A stretch of 27,443 nucleotides of DNA from NCBI GenBank assembly GCA_900541885.1, contig UQKW01000026.1, forward strand, positions 1 to 27,443, read 5' to 3'. Below the pieces are notes generated by a model that made no database searches, was not told the origin of the DNA, and was given only the letters and a program-made list of their open reading frames with translations. Positions 13,792-20,172 of this stretch are shown here, in pieces. The position numbers and the translations under genes are program-made. Every line of letters begins with the position of its first letter. The first letter of the stretch is position 1. This DNA comes from an uncultured Collinsella sp. Lineage in GTDB: Bacteria > Actinomycetota > Coriobacteriia > Coriobacteriales > Coriobacteriaceae.

Positions 13792-16071
13792 TTACGCATC
13801 CTTAGGTGATGATTTAACAGAAGCAGACTTGGCCTTGGTAGTGGCCTTTTTGGCAGCCGACTTCTTGGTCGCGGCAGCCTTAGCAGCGGGCTTTGCGGCG
13901 GTCTTGGCCTTGGCCTTGGTCGTCGTAGCCTTCGCCTTGGCCGGAGCCTTCTTGGCAGCCGCAGGCTTGGGCTTCACCGAGGACGTGCGCTTCTTGGGCG
14001 CAGCCTTGGGCTCCTCGATCACCGGCGGCTTGTAGCTGCTGGGACCGCGGCGCTTAAGCACCACGCCAGCCAGGCCGGGCACCTTAATCTCAATAGAGTC
14101 CATCTGTCCGTTCCAGGGATAGGGCTCGCTCGAGCAGGTGTAGGGCTCCTCGCCGGCATATCCACTGCCGCCAAACTCGGGACGGTCGGAATCGAAGATG
14201 ACCTCCCAGTCTCCCTCGCGCGGCACGCCCACGCGGAAGCTCTCGTAGCTCGCCGGATCAAAGTTGATCAGGATCACCAGGTCGTCGTCGATGTCCTCGC
14301 CCTGGCGCACAAAGCTCACGATGGACTGCTTGGAGTTGTCCGCATCGATCCAGGTAAAGCCGTCGTCGGTGTAGCCGCGCTCGTACAGGGCGGGCTCGGC
14401 GGTGTACAGGTGATTGAGTGCCTTGATAAACGCCTGATGATGCTTGTGAGTCTCGTACTCCTCGGTCAAGAACCACTGGATGGACTCGTAGTAGCGCCAC
14501 TCAATAAACTGGCCGATCTCGTTGCCCATAAAGTTGAGCTTGGCACCGGGGTGCGTCATTTGGTAAAAGGCAAGCGTGCGCAGGCCGGCAAACTGGCGCC
14601 ACCAGTCGCCCGGCATGCGGCCGATCAGCGAGCACTTGCCGTGCACGACCTCGTCGTGGCTCAGCGGGCAGATAAAGTTCTCGGTAAAGGCATACATGAT
14701 GGAGAACGTGAGCAGCCCGTGGTTGCCGGGGCGCCACGGAAAATCGGTCTGCATGTAGTGCAGGGTGTCGTTCATCCAGCCCATGTCCCACTTGTAGTGG
14801 AAGCCCAGGCCGCCGTCCTGCGGCGGATAGGTCACGAGCGGCCACGCGGTGGACTCCTCGGCCATCATCATCACGTCGGGGTAGTGCGCCTCCACGGCGC
14901 AGTTGACCTGGCGGATAAACGCGCTGGCGTCCAGGTCCTCCTCGGTACCGTACTTGTTGAACTTCTTTTGGCCCGGATCGTCGATGCCAAAGTTGAGGTA
15001 CAGCATGCTGGACACGCCGTCCATGCGAATGCCGTCCACGTGGAAGTTCTCGAGCCAATACAGCACGTTGGAGACCAGGAAGGAGCGGACCTCGCCGCGT
15101 GCGAAGTCGAACTTGTGCGTGCCCCAGTTGGGGTGAATCTCGTGCTCAAACAGCATGTGGCCGTTAAAGGTGGCAAGGCCGTGGGAGTCGGCGCAAAAAC
15201 CGCCGGGTACCCAGTCCATAATCACACCGATGCCCGCCTCGTGGCACGCATCGATAAAGTGCATGAGCTGCTGAGGGTTGCCGTAACGCGACGTGGCGGC
15301 GTAATAGCCGGTCGTCTGGTAGCCCCAGGAGCCGTCGAAGGGATGCTCCATAAGCGGCATGACCTCGATATGCGTATATCCCATATCACGCACGTAGTCC
15401 ACGAGCTCAACCGACAGGTCGTCGTAGGTGCAGAAATCACCGCGCTGCGCGGGGAAGGGATCCATGGGGCCGGGGTAGTTGCCGTATTCGTCCGGCTCGC
15501 CCTGCGGCGCGTCGCCGTGGCGCTTCCACGATCCAATATGTACCTCGTAGATGTTAAGGGGCTGCGACATATGGTTGTGGCTGGCACGGCGCTTGAGCCA
15601 AGCGGCGTCGTTCCACTTGTAGCCATCGAGGGTCCACAGCACGCTGGCGGTACCCGGGGGGCACTCGGCCTTAAAGGCATACGGATCGGCCTTGTAGAGC
15701 TTTTCGCCCTCGTTGGTCTCGATAAGGTATTTATAGAGCTGGCCCTGCTCGGCGCCAGGAATAAAGCCTTCCCAAATAGCGCTCGTATGCATGGGCACCA
15801 GCGGGTTGGCTTCCTCGTCCCAGTCGTTAAATTCGCCAATGACGTGGACGCTCTTTACGTCGGGCGCCCAAACGCAAAAGCGCCAGCCACGCGTACGGTT
15901 CTGCGTGTCGGGGTGCGCGCCCATCTTTTCCCAGCTGCGCTCCCATGTGCCGATGCCAAACAGATAGACATCGTCCTTGGTGAGCTCCGGTGCATGCGGG
16001 GCGGCTTTACGGGTAGCGTGCTTTTTGGGTGCTGGCTTTAGCTTTGTATCGCTCACGTTTGATCCCATCAT
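13792..16071 (-). CDS. glgB: 1,4-alpha-glucan branching enzyme (GH13) with basic N- and C-terminal extensions
   Basis: The enzyme cuts alpha-1,4 chains and reattaches them as alpha-1,6 branches. From the ATG at 16071 it has 759 residues: a basic leader (about 10-28, Lys/Ala/Pro-rich), a CBM48 domain (about 55-150), a GH13 barrel (about 170-560), a C-terminal beta domain, and a Lys/Ala-rich tail (about 685-759). Catalytic acids are D351 (GIRMDGVSS), E405 (MMMAEEST) and D473 (LSHDEVVHGK). Region I reads DWVPGGF, where the family usually has His in DWVPGHF or DWVPAHF. The start is uncertain. No site has a strong Shine-Dalgarno, an in-frame TTG at 16116 would add 15 residues, and a second ATG lies at 16068. 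It is the first gene of the operon, divergent from the HAD gene. Confidence 0.94.
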   Translation of the reverse strand: MMGSNVSDTKLKPAPKKHATRKAAPHAPELTKDDVYLFGIGTWERSWEKMGAHPDTQNRTRGWRFCVWAPDVKSVHVIGEFNDWDEEANPLVPMHTSAIWEGFIPGAEQGQLYKYLIETNEGEKLYKADPYAFKAECPPGTASVLWTLDGYKWNDAAWLKRRASHNHMSQPLNIYEVHIGSWKRHGDAPQGEPDEYGNYPGPMDPFPAQRGDFCTYDDLSVELVDYVRDMGYTHIEVMPLMEHPFDGSWGYQTTGYYAATSRYGNPQQLMHFIDACHEAGIGVIMDWVPGGFCADSHGLATFNGHMLFEHEIHPNWGTHKFDFARGEVRSFLVSNVLYWLENFHVDGIRMDGVSSMLYLNFGIDDPGQKKFNKYGTEEDLDASAFIRQVNCAVEAHYPDVMMMAEESTAWPLVTYPPQDGGLGFHYKWDMGWMNDTLHYMQTDFPWRPGNHGLLTFSIMYAFTENFICPLSHDEVVHGKCSLIGRMPGDWWRQFAGLRTLAFYQMTHPGAKLNFMGNEIGQFIEWRYYESIQWFLTEEYETHKHHQAFIKALNHLYTAEPALYERGYTDDGFTWIDADNSKQSIVSFVRQGEDIDDDLVILINFDPASYESFRVGVPREGDWEVIFDSDRPEFGGSGYAGEEPYTCSSEPYPWNGQMDSIEIKVPGLAGVVLKRRGPSSYKPPVIEEPKAAPKKRTSSVKPKPAAAKKAPAKAKATTTKAKAKTAAKPAAKAAATKKSAAKKATTKAKSASVKSSPKDA
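13795..14019 (-). other. Segment encoding the Lys/Ala-rich tail of GlgB
   Basis: The last 75 or so residues, beginning near VIEEPKAAPKKR, consist almost only of Lys, Ala, Thr, Ser and Pro, with motifs such as AAKKAPAKAKA and KKSAAKKATTKAK. They resemble the tails of histone H1 and actinobacterial HupB. The typical GlgB C-terminus is reached just before this (VPGLAGVVLKRRG). The composition matches the GlgA tail but is uniformly basic, without the acidic spacers. Confidence 0.85.
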
Positions 16072-16268
16072 GACGCGGCAGCGTGTTGCCTTGGTGACTA
16101 GATGCGAAAGGTCCAAGGCTGCACGAATCGAAGGGACGGCGATAGTTCTATGATTCGTTCCATCTCGCGTGCTCGGTGGAACTTTCGGCAGAAACTACGA
16201 TAACACCTGTACGTTAGTTTTATGGACGAAAGCGGATTTGCGGGGGCGTTTAATCGGTAAGCGACATG

Positions 16269-16298
16269 TTTATACCACTGGCAGAATTGCTGTGGTAA
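16269..16298 (-). promoter_or_regulatory. Candidate promoter of the glycogen operon (glgB)
   Basis: On the minus strand a -10 TATAAA lies at 16274-16269 and a -35-like TTACCA at 16298-16293, separated by 18 nt. The -35 is part of the operator half-site GTTTTACCA. Transcription would start near 16261, leaving a leader of about 190 nt before the ATG at 16071. The boxes are moderate matches and this is an inference. Confidence 0.35.
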
Positions 16299-16318
16299 AA
16301 CCCTTGACAGTTTTACCA
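16293..16318. promoter_or_regulatory. Operator-like inverted repeat TGGTAAAAC-N8-GTTTTACCA
   Basis: TGGTAAAAC (16293-16301) and GTTTTACCA (16310-16318) are perfect 9-nt inverted half-sites. The 8-nt spacer contains TTGACA (16304-16309), a perfect -35 for the plus-strand HAD gene, although no convincing -10 stands 16-18 nt downstream. The repeat also overlaps the candidate glgB -35. A protein bound here could control both directions. Confidence 0.5.
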
Positions 16319-16347
16319 ATTAGGGTTTCAAAACTGATAGGCTTACG

Positions 16348-16381
16348 TTTGGTAAAACGTTTTTAGCAGGTTGTTTACCAT
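16348..16381. promoter_or_regulatory. Second operator-like site between glgB and HAD gene
   Basis: TTTGGTAAAACGTTTTTAGCA (16348-16368, AAAACGTTTT core) is a near-palindrome centred on CG, as in LacI-family operators. GTTTACCAT follows at 16373-16381. The same 9-mer occurs upstream of the debranching gene at 6485-6493. The site ends about 20 nt before the HAD start codon, so binding would be expected to block or modulate that transcript. Confidence 0.45.
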
Positions 16382-16402
16382 TTGACATCGAAAGGCTCGT
16401 TT

Positions 16403-17092
16403 ATGAACCACATCGCTGCTCCAAGTGTTGCTTTTATTTTCGATTGCGACGGAACACTGGTTAATAGCTCCCCCGTCTGGGGCCATGCGCAGACCGAGTT
16501 ATTGCGCCGTCATGGCATTGATGTGACGGTTGACGATTTTGCCCAGTTCGAACATCTTTCACTCGAGGACGAGTGCCAGGCCTACCACGAAACTTGGGGC
16601 ATTGGCGCGAATGGCGAGGAGCTGTATCGCGAGCTGAGTGGCATCCTGATCGATGGCTACTCCAAGGTGCCGCCGCGCGAGGGACTCCTGGCATTTTTAG
16701 AGCAGGCGAAGGCGGCGGGCATTGCCATGTGCGTGGCTACGTCCACGCCGGCCGAACTGGTGCAGTCCGCGCTCGCTAGTGCCGGGCTCGACGCTTACAT
16801 GGAGTTTGTTACCACGACAGGCGAGGCGGGGCGCTCCAAGCAATTCCCCGATGTGTACGAGCTGGCGCTGCGTTGCCTGGAAGAGCGCCACGTGCACAAG
16901 CTTGAGCGCGCGTGGGTGTTTGAGGATGCTGTCTTTGGGCTTAAGAGTTCCGGCACTGCTGGCTTTAAGCGCGTGGGCATCTATGACCCGCACGGTCGTA
17001 TGGAGCGCGACGAGGTTTGCGATAACTGCGATATCTTTATCGACAGCTATGAGGACCTGGACCTGGGCCGCGTGCTTTCGTTTGAGGGCTAG
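16403..17092 (+). CDS. HAD superfamily phosphatase/phosphomutase-like protein
   Basis: This 229-residue cytoplasmic protein has the haloacid dehalogenase fold with a helical cap after motif I. Motif I is FDCDGTLV (D14 nucleophile, D16 acid), motif II is ATSTP, motif III includes the Lys of RSKQFPD, and motif IV is EDAVFGL. The layout fits the beta-phosphoglucomutase/phosphoglycolate phosphatase subgroup, and the substrate cannot be read from sequence. The ATG at 16403 has a GAAAGG site 7 nt upstream. An in-frame TTG at 16382 is less likely. Divergence from glgB through shared operator-like sites suggests, without proof, a link to sugar-phosphate metabolism. thiN follows after 9 nt. Confidence 0.85.
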   Translation: MNHIAAPSVAFIFDCDGTLVNSSPVWGHAQTELLRRHGIDVTVDDFAQFEHLSLEDECQAYHETWGIGANGEELYRELSGILIDGYSKVPPREGLLAFLEQAKAAGIAMCVATSTPAELVQSALASAGLDAYMEFVTTTGEAGRSKQFPDVYELALRCLEERHVHKLERAWVFEDAVFGLKSSGTAGFKRVGIYDPHGRMERDEVCDNCDIFIDSYEDLDLGRVLSFEG

Positions 17093-17101
17093 GCGAGGGC
17101 C

Positions 17102-17767
17102 GTGGCTTGCAAAGTATTAGTTGTTTGTGGCTCGCCAGTGGTGGCTAGTGCGGATCTGCTTCGCCAGCTGGCAGGGGAGTGCGACCACATCGTAGCCGTA
17201 GACCGCGGGCTCGACGCGCTTCTGGGCGCGGGACTGGGTTGCGACGTATATGTGGGGGATGCCGACACCGTTAGCGATGAGGGGCGCGCTCTGGTCGATG
17301 CCGCCGTCGATTTTGAAGTGGAACGCCACGACCCCTACAAGGACTACACTGACCTGGCATTGGCGTTAGATGCAGTCTGCCGTCGCTGGTCCGGCGCCGA
17401 AGTGGTAGCAACCTGCGCCACCGGCGGCCGGCCCGACATGGCCCTGTCTGTGTTAGGGCTATTGGCAGGCTATGCGGACGCCCCCGTCTGGATCGAAGAA
17501 GACGAAGTGACGGCCAGAATCCTGCACCAGGACGAGACCTGGACCATCGAGGGCGCCGAGGGCAAAACCTTCTCCATCATCGCCATCGCTCCCAACACAG
17601 AGATAAGCGAACACGGCCTAGAATGGGAACTAGACCACAGCCCCCTAGGCCTGCTGGCTGACACGGGCATCTCTAATGTCGTAAGGAAAACGGCCAAGAT
17701 CCAAGTCCACCAAGGCGTCGCAATCGGTTATTTATACAGTGAGGGTTTTATCGGGACGGTGGGTTAA
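17102..17767 (+). CDS. thiN: Thiamine pyrophosphokinase
   Basis: The enzyme converts thiamine and ATP to thiamine diphosphate and AMP. Its 221 residues show the N-terminal catalytic domain with AVDRGLDALL, VGDADTVS (a variant of the usual GDxDS metal site), YTDLALALD and ATGGRPDMAL, then the C-terminal beta-sandwich thiamine-binding domain ending GFIGTVG. The start is GTG at 17102, preceded by GCGAGGG and 9 nt after the HAD stop, so the two are probably co-transcribed. The last few codons lie inside a large palindromic repeat, which may have replaced the original 3' end. Confidence 0.88.
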   Translation: MACKVLVVCGSPVVASADLLRQLAGECDHIVAVDRGLDALLGAGLGCDVYVGDADTVSDEGRALVDAAVDFEVERHDPYKDYTDLALALDAVCRRWSGAEVVATCATGGRPDMALSVLGLLAGYADAPVWIEEDEVTARILHQDETWTIEGAEGKTFSIIAIAPNTEISEHGLEWELDHSPLGLLADTGISNVVRKTAKIQVHQGVAIGYLYSEGFIGTVG

Positions 17768-17824
17768 TTGACTGATATTGCCGAAGTCAAAATCAGTCAA
17801 TTCAGCCCCGTCCCAGGAAAACCC
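17743..17824. repeat. 82-nt imperfect palindrome overlapping the thiN stop codon
   Basis: Three nested arm pairs are perfect: GGGTTTT (17743-17749) with AAAACCC (17818-17824), GGGACGG (17753-17759) with CCGTCCC (17808-17814), and AATTGACTGAT (17766-17776) with ATCAGTCAATT (17792-17802). The stop codon of thiN lies at the junction of the second and third arms. It could act as a 3' end hairpin. Its length and nested form also suggest a dispersed repeat element. Confidence 0.65.
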
Positions 17825-17854
17825 GTAAGTGCGAGAATCAACCCAAAAAACTTC

Positions 17855-17883
17855 TTGCACAACTAAGAATCTTCCCCTATAGT
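17855..17883 (+). promoter_or_regulatory. Promoter of tRNA-Ala
   Basis: TTGCAC (17855-17860) and TATAGT (17878-17883) are separated by exactly 17 nt. The tRNA begins 13 nt past the -10 box, leaving a very short 5' leader, as is usual for a single tRNA gene. Confidence 0.7.
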
Positions 17884-17896
17884 ATCTCCACGTCAC

Positions 17897-17972
17897 GGGG
17901 GCGTAGCTCAGCTGGGAGAGCGCTTGACTGGCAGTCAAGAGGTCAGGGGTTCGATCCCCCTCGTCTCCACCA
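17897..17972 (+). tRNA. tRNA-Ala (anticodon GGC)
   Basis: The 76 nt fold as a standard cloverleaf. The acceptor stem GGGGGCG pairs with CGTCTCC with two G-T wobbles. The D arm follows, the anticodon stem CTTGA/TCAAG encloses the loop CTGGCAG with anticodon GGC, and the T arm is AGGGGTTCGATCCCCCT. The discriminator is A and CCA is encoded (17970-17972). It reads GCC (and GCU) alanine codons. Confidence 0.96.
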
Positions 17973-17982
17973 TCGTGCATGC

Positions 17983-18012
17983 AAGGCCACTCAATCGAGT
18001 GGCCTTTTTATT
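17983..18012 (+). terminator. Intrinsic terminator of tRNA-Ala
   Basis: AAGGCCACTC (17983-17992) pairs perfectly with GAGTGGCCTT (17997-18006) around AATC, followed by TTTATTT. It sits 10 nt after the tRNA. Positions 18013-18118 hold nothing I recognise. Confidence 0.9.
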
Positions 18013-18118
18013 TCTAAACTCTCAGTCTCCTATCTGGGGATTGGCTTCCGTTGTGCGTGTTCGTAACCACCACATCGATGCCTGCCTCCAAGTGGGAGAT
18101 TATGCTTCGACGTCCTGC

Positions 18119-19039
18119 CTACTCCAAAAAGTTCATAACCAGAGAGATCATAGATTCCTTTTCTTCAGGTCTCGACTCAGCAATCATGAGCGCAACAGCA
18201 ACAAGCGTGCTGTCTGCGATTCGTTTGTCTAAGCCGCGAAAAAGCAGTCCGTTGCGATCTAGATAGTAGAGAAAGAGGCTGCATCCGATTCGCTTGTTTC
18301 CATTGAGAAATGAATGGTTTTTGATGATGAGGTACAACAGATTTGCTGCCTTTTCCTGTACGGATGGGTAGAGGTCTTGGCCTCCAAACGACTGATTGAT
18401 TACCGAGATGCTGCTGCGGAAGGACTCATCTTTTTCTACGCCAAACAGGTCGCTCATAAATCGGCTGCGCATTTGGGCTATTAATCTCATACAGAGCTCG
18501 TATTCGAGTGTGTATATCCCAGTTTGTCCCTTGGGCCGATCAATGGATTCACGATCGTACTCATCGAGCAGTTTAAAGACGTCTATATAGCTCTCAACGA
18601 TATCGAGTATCTCACGAGAGCCGAGGTCCTCGGGTAGACGTTCGATAATCTGAGCGACTGTCCCTAGCTGCTCGAGTCTGCGCTCGTTTTCGACATGCCC
18701 TTGAATAATATACCTATGGAGCACATTGGTTGCCCAACGTCGGAATTCAACGCCACGTTGGGATTTAACGCGGTAACCTACAGAAATGATTACATCAAGG
18801 CTATACAGAGTAGTTGGGCGGTCTGAGCTGCATTTTTGCAAAATATGCAAATTGCTTTTCTGCTCAAGCTCACCTTCAGCGAAGACATTTTTAATATGGC
18901 GCGAAACCACTCCGATAGATCTGTCAAATAGCTGTGCCATTTGGGCTTGAGTCAGCCAAACCGTTTGGCTGTCTAGGTTGACAGGAATCGTCACCTCTCG
19001 GTCGTTGGATTCAAAGAGAACAATTTGATTGCCATTCAT
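18119..19039 (-). CDS. RhuM-like / Fic-DOC fusion protein
   Basis: This 306-residue protein has an N-terminal RhuM-type domain (about 1-115) with VWLTQAQMAQLF, VVSRHIKNVFAEGEL and ISVGYRVKSQRG. A linker follows, then a C-terminal Fic/Doc fold (about 170-290) with motif NHSFLNGNKRIG (H242, N246, K249, R250). The usual Fic motif is HxFx(D/E)GNKR, so the acidic metal-binding position is Asn here. Fic/Doc enzymes transfer AMP, phosphate or similar groups to target proteins, and the role of RhuM fusions is not settled. I chose the ATG at 19039 (GGAG 8 nt upstream), which starts MNGNQIVLF as RhuM proteins usually do. A TTG at 19081 would add 14 residues. It is a lone gene on the minus strand between a tRNA and a polysaccharide locus, a typical accessory position. 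Confidence 0.88.
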   Translation of the reverse strand: MNGNQIVLFESNDREVTIPVNLDSQTVWLTQAQMAQLFDRSIGVVSRHIKNVFAEGELEQKSNLHILQKCSSDRPTTLYSLDVIISVGYRVKSQRGVEFRRWATNVLHRYIIQGHVENERRLEQLGTVAQIIERLPEDLGSREILDIVESYIDVFKLLDEYDRESIDRPKGQTGIYTLEYELCMRLIAQMRSRFMSDLFGVEKDESFRSSISVINQSFGGQDLYPSVQEKAANLLYLIIKNHSFLNGNKRIGCSLFLYYLDRNGLLFRGLDKRIADSTLVAVALMIAESRPEEKESMISLVMNFLE

Positions 19040-19247
19040 TTTCGCGCTCCACATCAATCCATTGGGCACATGCATGTCCAATTCGATACTCGATTGTCTG
19101 CCGAACTTTATGGGTGCCGGCCAGCAGGGGCGCGTACCTGCCTAAGGGCTCTGAGTGACGGTCGCCGTAAATAAAGCATCCATCCCGCCGATACGTACCA
19201 TTGGGGGCCTCCGTACCGGCTCACGTTGCCCGTATACCTTTGAGTCT

Positions 19248-19279
19248 ATTCTATCAGATATAGAACGCATGTTCTATAT
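19248..19279 (-). promoter_or_regulatory. Promoter of the RhuM-Fic gene overlapped by LexA-like palindromes
   Basis: On the minus strand TGATAGAAT (extended -10, hexamer at 19253-19248) stands 17 nt from TAGAAC (19276-19271), a weak -35. The plus sequence ATATAGAAC-GCAT-GTTCTATAT (19258-19279) is a perfect 9-bp-arm palindrome whose core GAAC-GCAT-GTTC fits the Gram-positive LexA consensus GAAC-RNRY-GTTY. A second inverted repeat TTCTAT-CAGAT-ATAGAA (19249-19265) shares a half-site. The start codon is about 200 nt downstream. Confidence 0.5.
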
Positions 19280-19403
19280 ATATTTTCTTTCATTTTCGGT
19301 GAACCTCGCACTGGGAGACATGATCGTCAACCTCGCCCGATAAACCGGACGACCACAACTGGCTGCATCTCAAGAGTTGTCCAACAAACCGCCTCAAAAT
19401 ACG

Positions 19404-19432
19404 TTGACTCTGTAGCCAGGCGTGTCTATTGT
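19404..19432 (+). promoter_or_regulatory. Candidate promoter 1 of the polysaccharide locus
   Basis: TTGACT (19404-19409), a 17-nt spacer and TATTGT (19427-19432). Transcription from here would give a leader of about 730 nt before the antiterminator gene. The match is fair and unproven. Confidence 0.35.
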
Positions 19433-19502
19433 GTGATGAGCATCCTCGCAATGCGACGCCCGCGCCCACCCCATAAAAAGTTGCGCAATTACCTTCCCGG
19501 TT

Positions 19503-19531
19503 TTGTACAAAGTTTGTTAGCCAAACATAAT
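19503..19531 (+). promoter_or_regulatory. Candidate promoter 2 of the polysaccharide locus
   Basis: TTGTAC (19503-19508), a 17-nt spacer and CATAAT (19526-19531). The spacer contains most of the palindrome GTTTG-TTAGC-CAAAC, a possible operator. The leader would be about 635 nt. Confidence 0.4.
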
Positions 19532-20076
19532 AGTTTGTGCAATTCACGCCGGCAGCAATACAACTCAGGCAGCGCTCGCCAACCTACACACCCCCATAAA
19601 CCTGCGGCAATGTATGCAAGATGGCTCAATATCCCCCATAACCACGGCAAATAAACAATATGTTGCTCAACACGCCCCAAAACGTATGGGCCACCTGCTG
19701 TGCTAGGATAGCTAACGTTACATGGGTTCAACTGTGCTCACGGCTCCAGCAAGCTGCAAAGCACAGGGTCGATCAGCATCCGGCCGTAACGGCGGTGCCA
19801 GAAAAACCGCGAGCTCCAATAGCGTCGTCATGCGTATCGCAATGAATGACTTTGTTCTTGTCTATGTAGAAGTTCATTCGTTTAGGTATTTCATGACGTA
19901 TCGCAGCAGTCCTACAGCTGTTTGCGTGCGGTCCAGTTTTGTTCCCGCTTGACTGGGCTGCACGCAGCCAGCTGGGGACGCGGTCTTTTTGCGATACACG
20001 TCCGCGTCTCTAGCCACTGCGCCTATACATACCGTTCACGGTGGGGCAGAGCCACGTGCTTGTCTAACTGGGCTCA

Positions 20077-20135
20077 GGGTTTGAATATGGAGCGCCTTCG
20101 CGCACAAGCGCCCTGGCGAAGCCATACCCAAACCC
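20077..20135 (+). promoter_or_regulatory. Long leader hairpin just upstream of the antiterminator gene
   Basis: GGGTTTG-AA-TATGG (20077-20090) pairs with CCATA-CC-CAAACCC (20122-20135), leaving a 2x2 internal loop. Inside are CTTCGC/GCGAAG and GCGC-ACAA-GCGC pairings. No T-run follows, so it is not a simple terminator. LoaP-type antiterminators are known to recognise hairpins in leader RNA, and this is a candidate target or an autoregulatory element. Confidence 0.45.
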
Positions 20136-20172
20136 CGTGAGCCACACGTAAGACAGCAAGGGGGTGGTGCTC

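Larger units (their letters stand above)
19280..20076 (+). other. Long non-coding upstream region of the polysaccharide locus
   Basis: About 800 nt hold no gene I can support on either strand: possible short frames have no recognisable motifs or ribosome binding sites. The DNA is less GC-rich than the flanking genes in its first half. It contains two promoter-like pairs (19404-19432 and 19503-19531), near-repeats GTTGCGCAATT and GTTTGTGCAATT, the palindrome GTTTG-TTAGC-CAAAC (19513-19527), the hairpin GGCTGC-AC-GCAGCC (19956-19969) and ACCGT-TC-ACGGT. A long structured 5' leader is expected for a locus controlled by processive antitermination. Confidence 0.5.

Noticed and set aside
14410..16041. 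Long plus-strand open frame opposite glgB
   Set aside because: It lies wholly within glgB on the other strand with no domain signs.
17897..17972. tRNA-Ala 3' end as an integration (att) site for an island containing the RhuM-Fic gene and polysaccharide locus
   Set aside because: I found no second copy of the tRNA 3' end in the window and no integrase gene. An att site beyond the right edge cannot be excluded.
18051..18118. Possible gene remnant (frame with VTTTSMPASKWE) between the tRNA terminator and the RhuM-Fic stop
   Set aside because: It is too short and has no family I recognise, so it cannot be supported as a gene or pseudogene.
19155..20163. Several 60-80-residue frames in the gap before the antiterminator gene
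   Set aside because: None has a ribosome binding site together with recognisable motifs or codon use like the flanking genes. I treat the region as leader/intergenic DNA.
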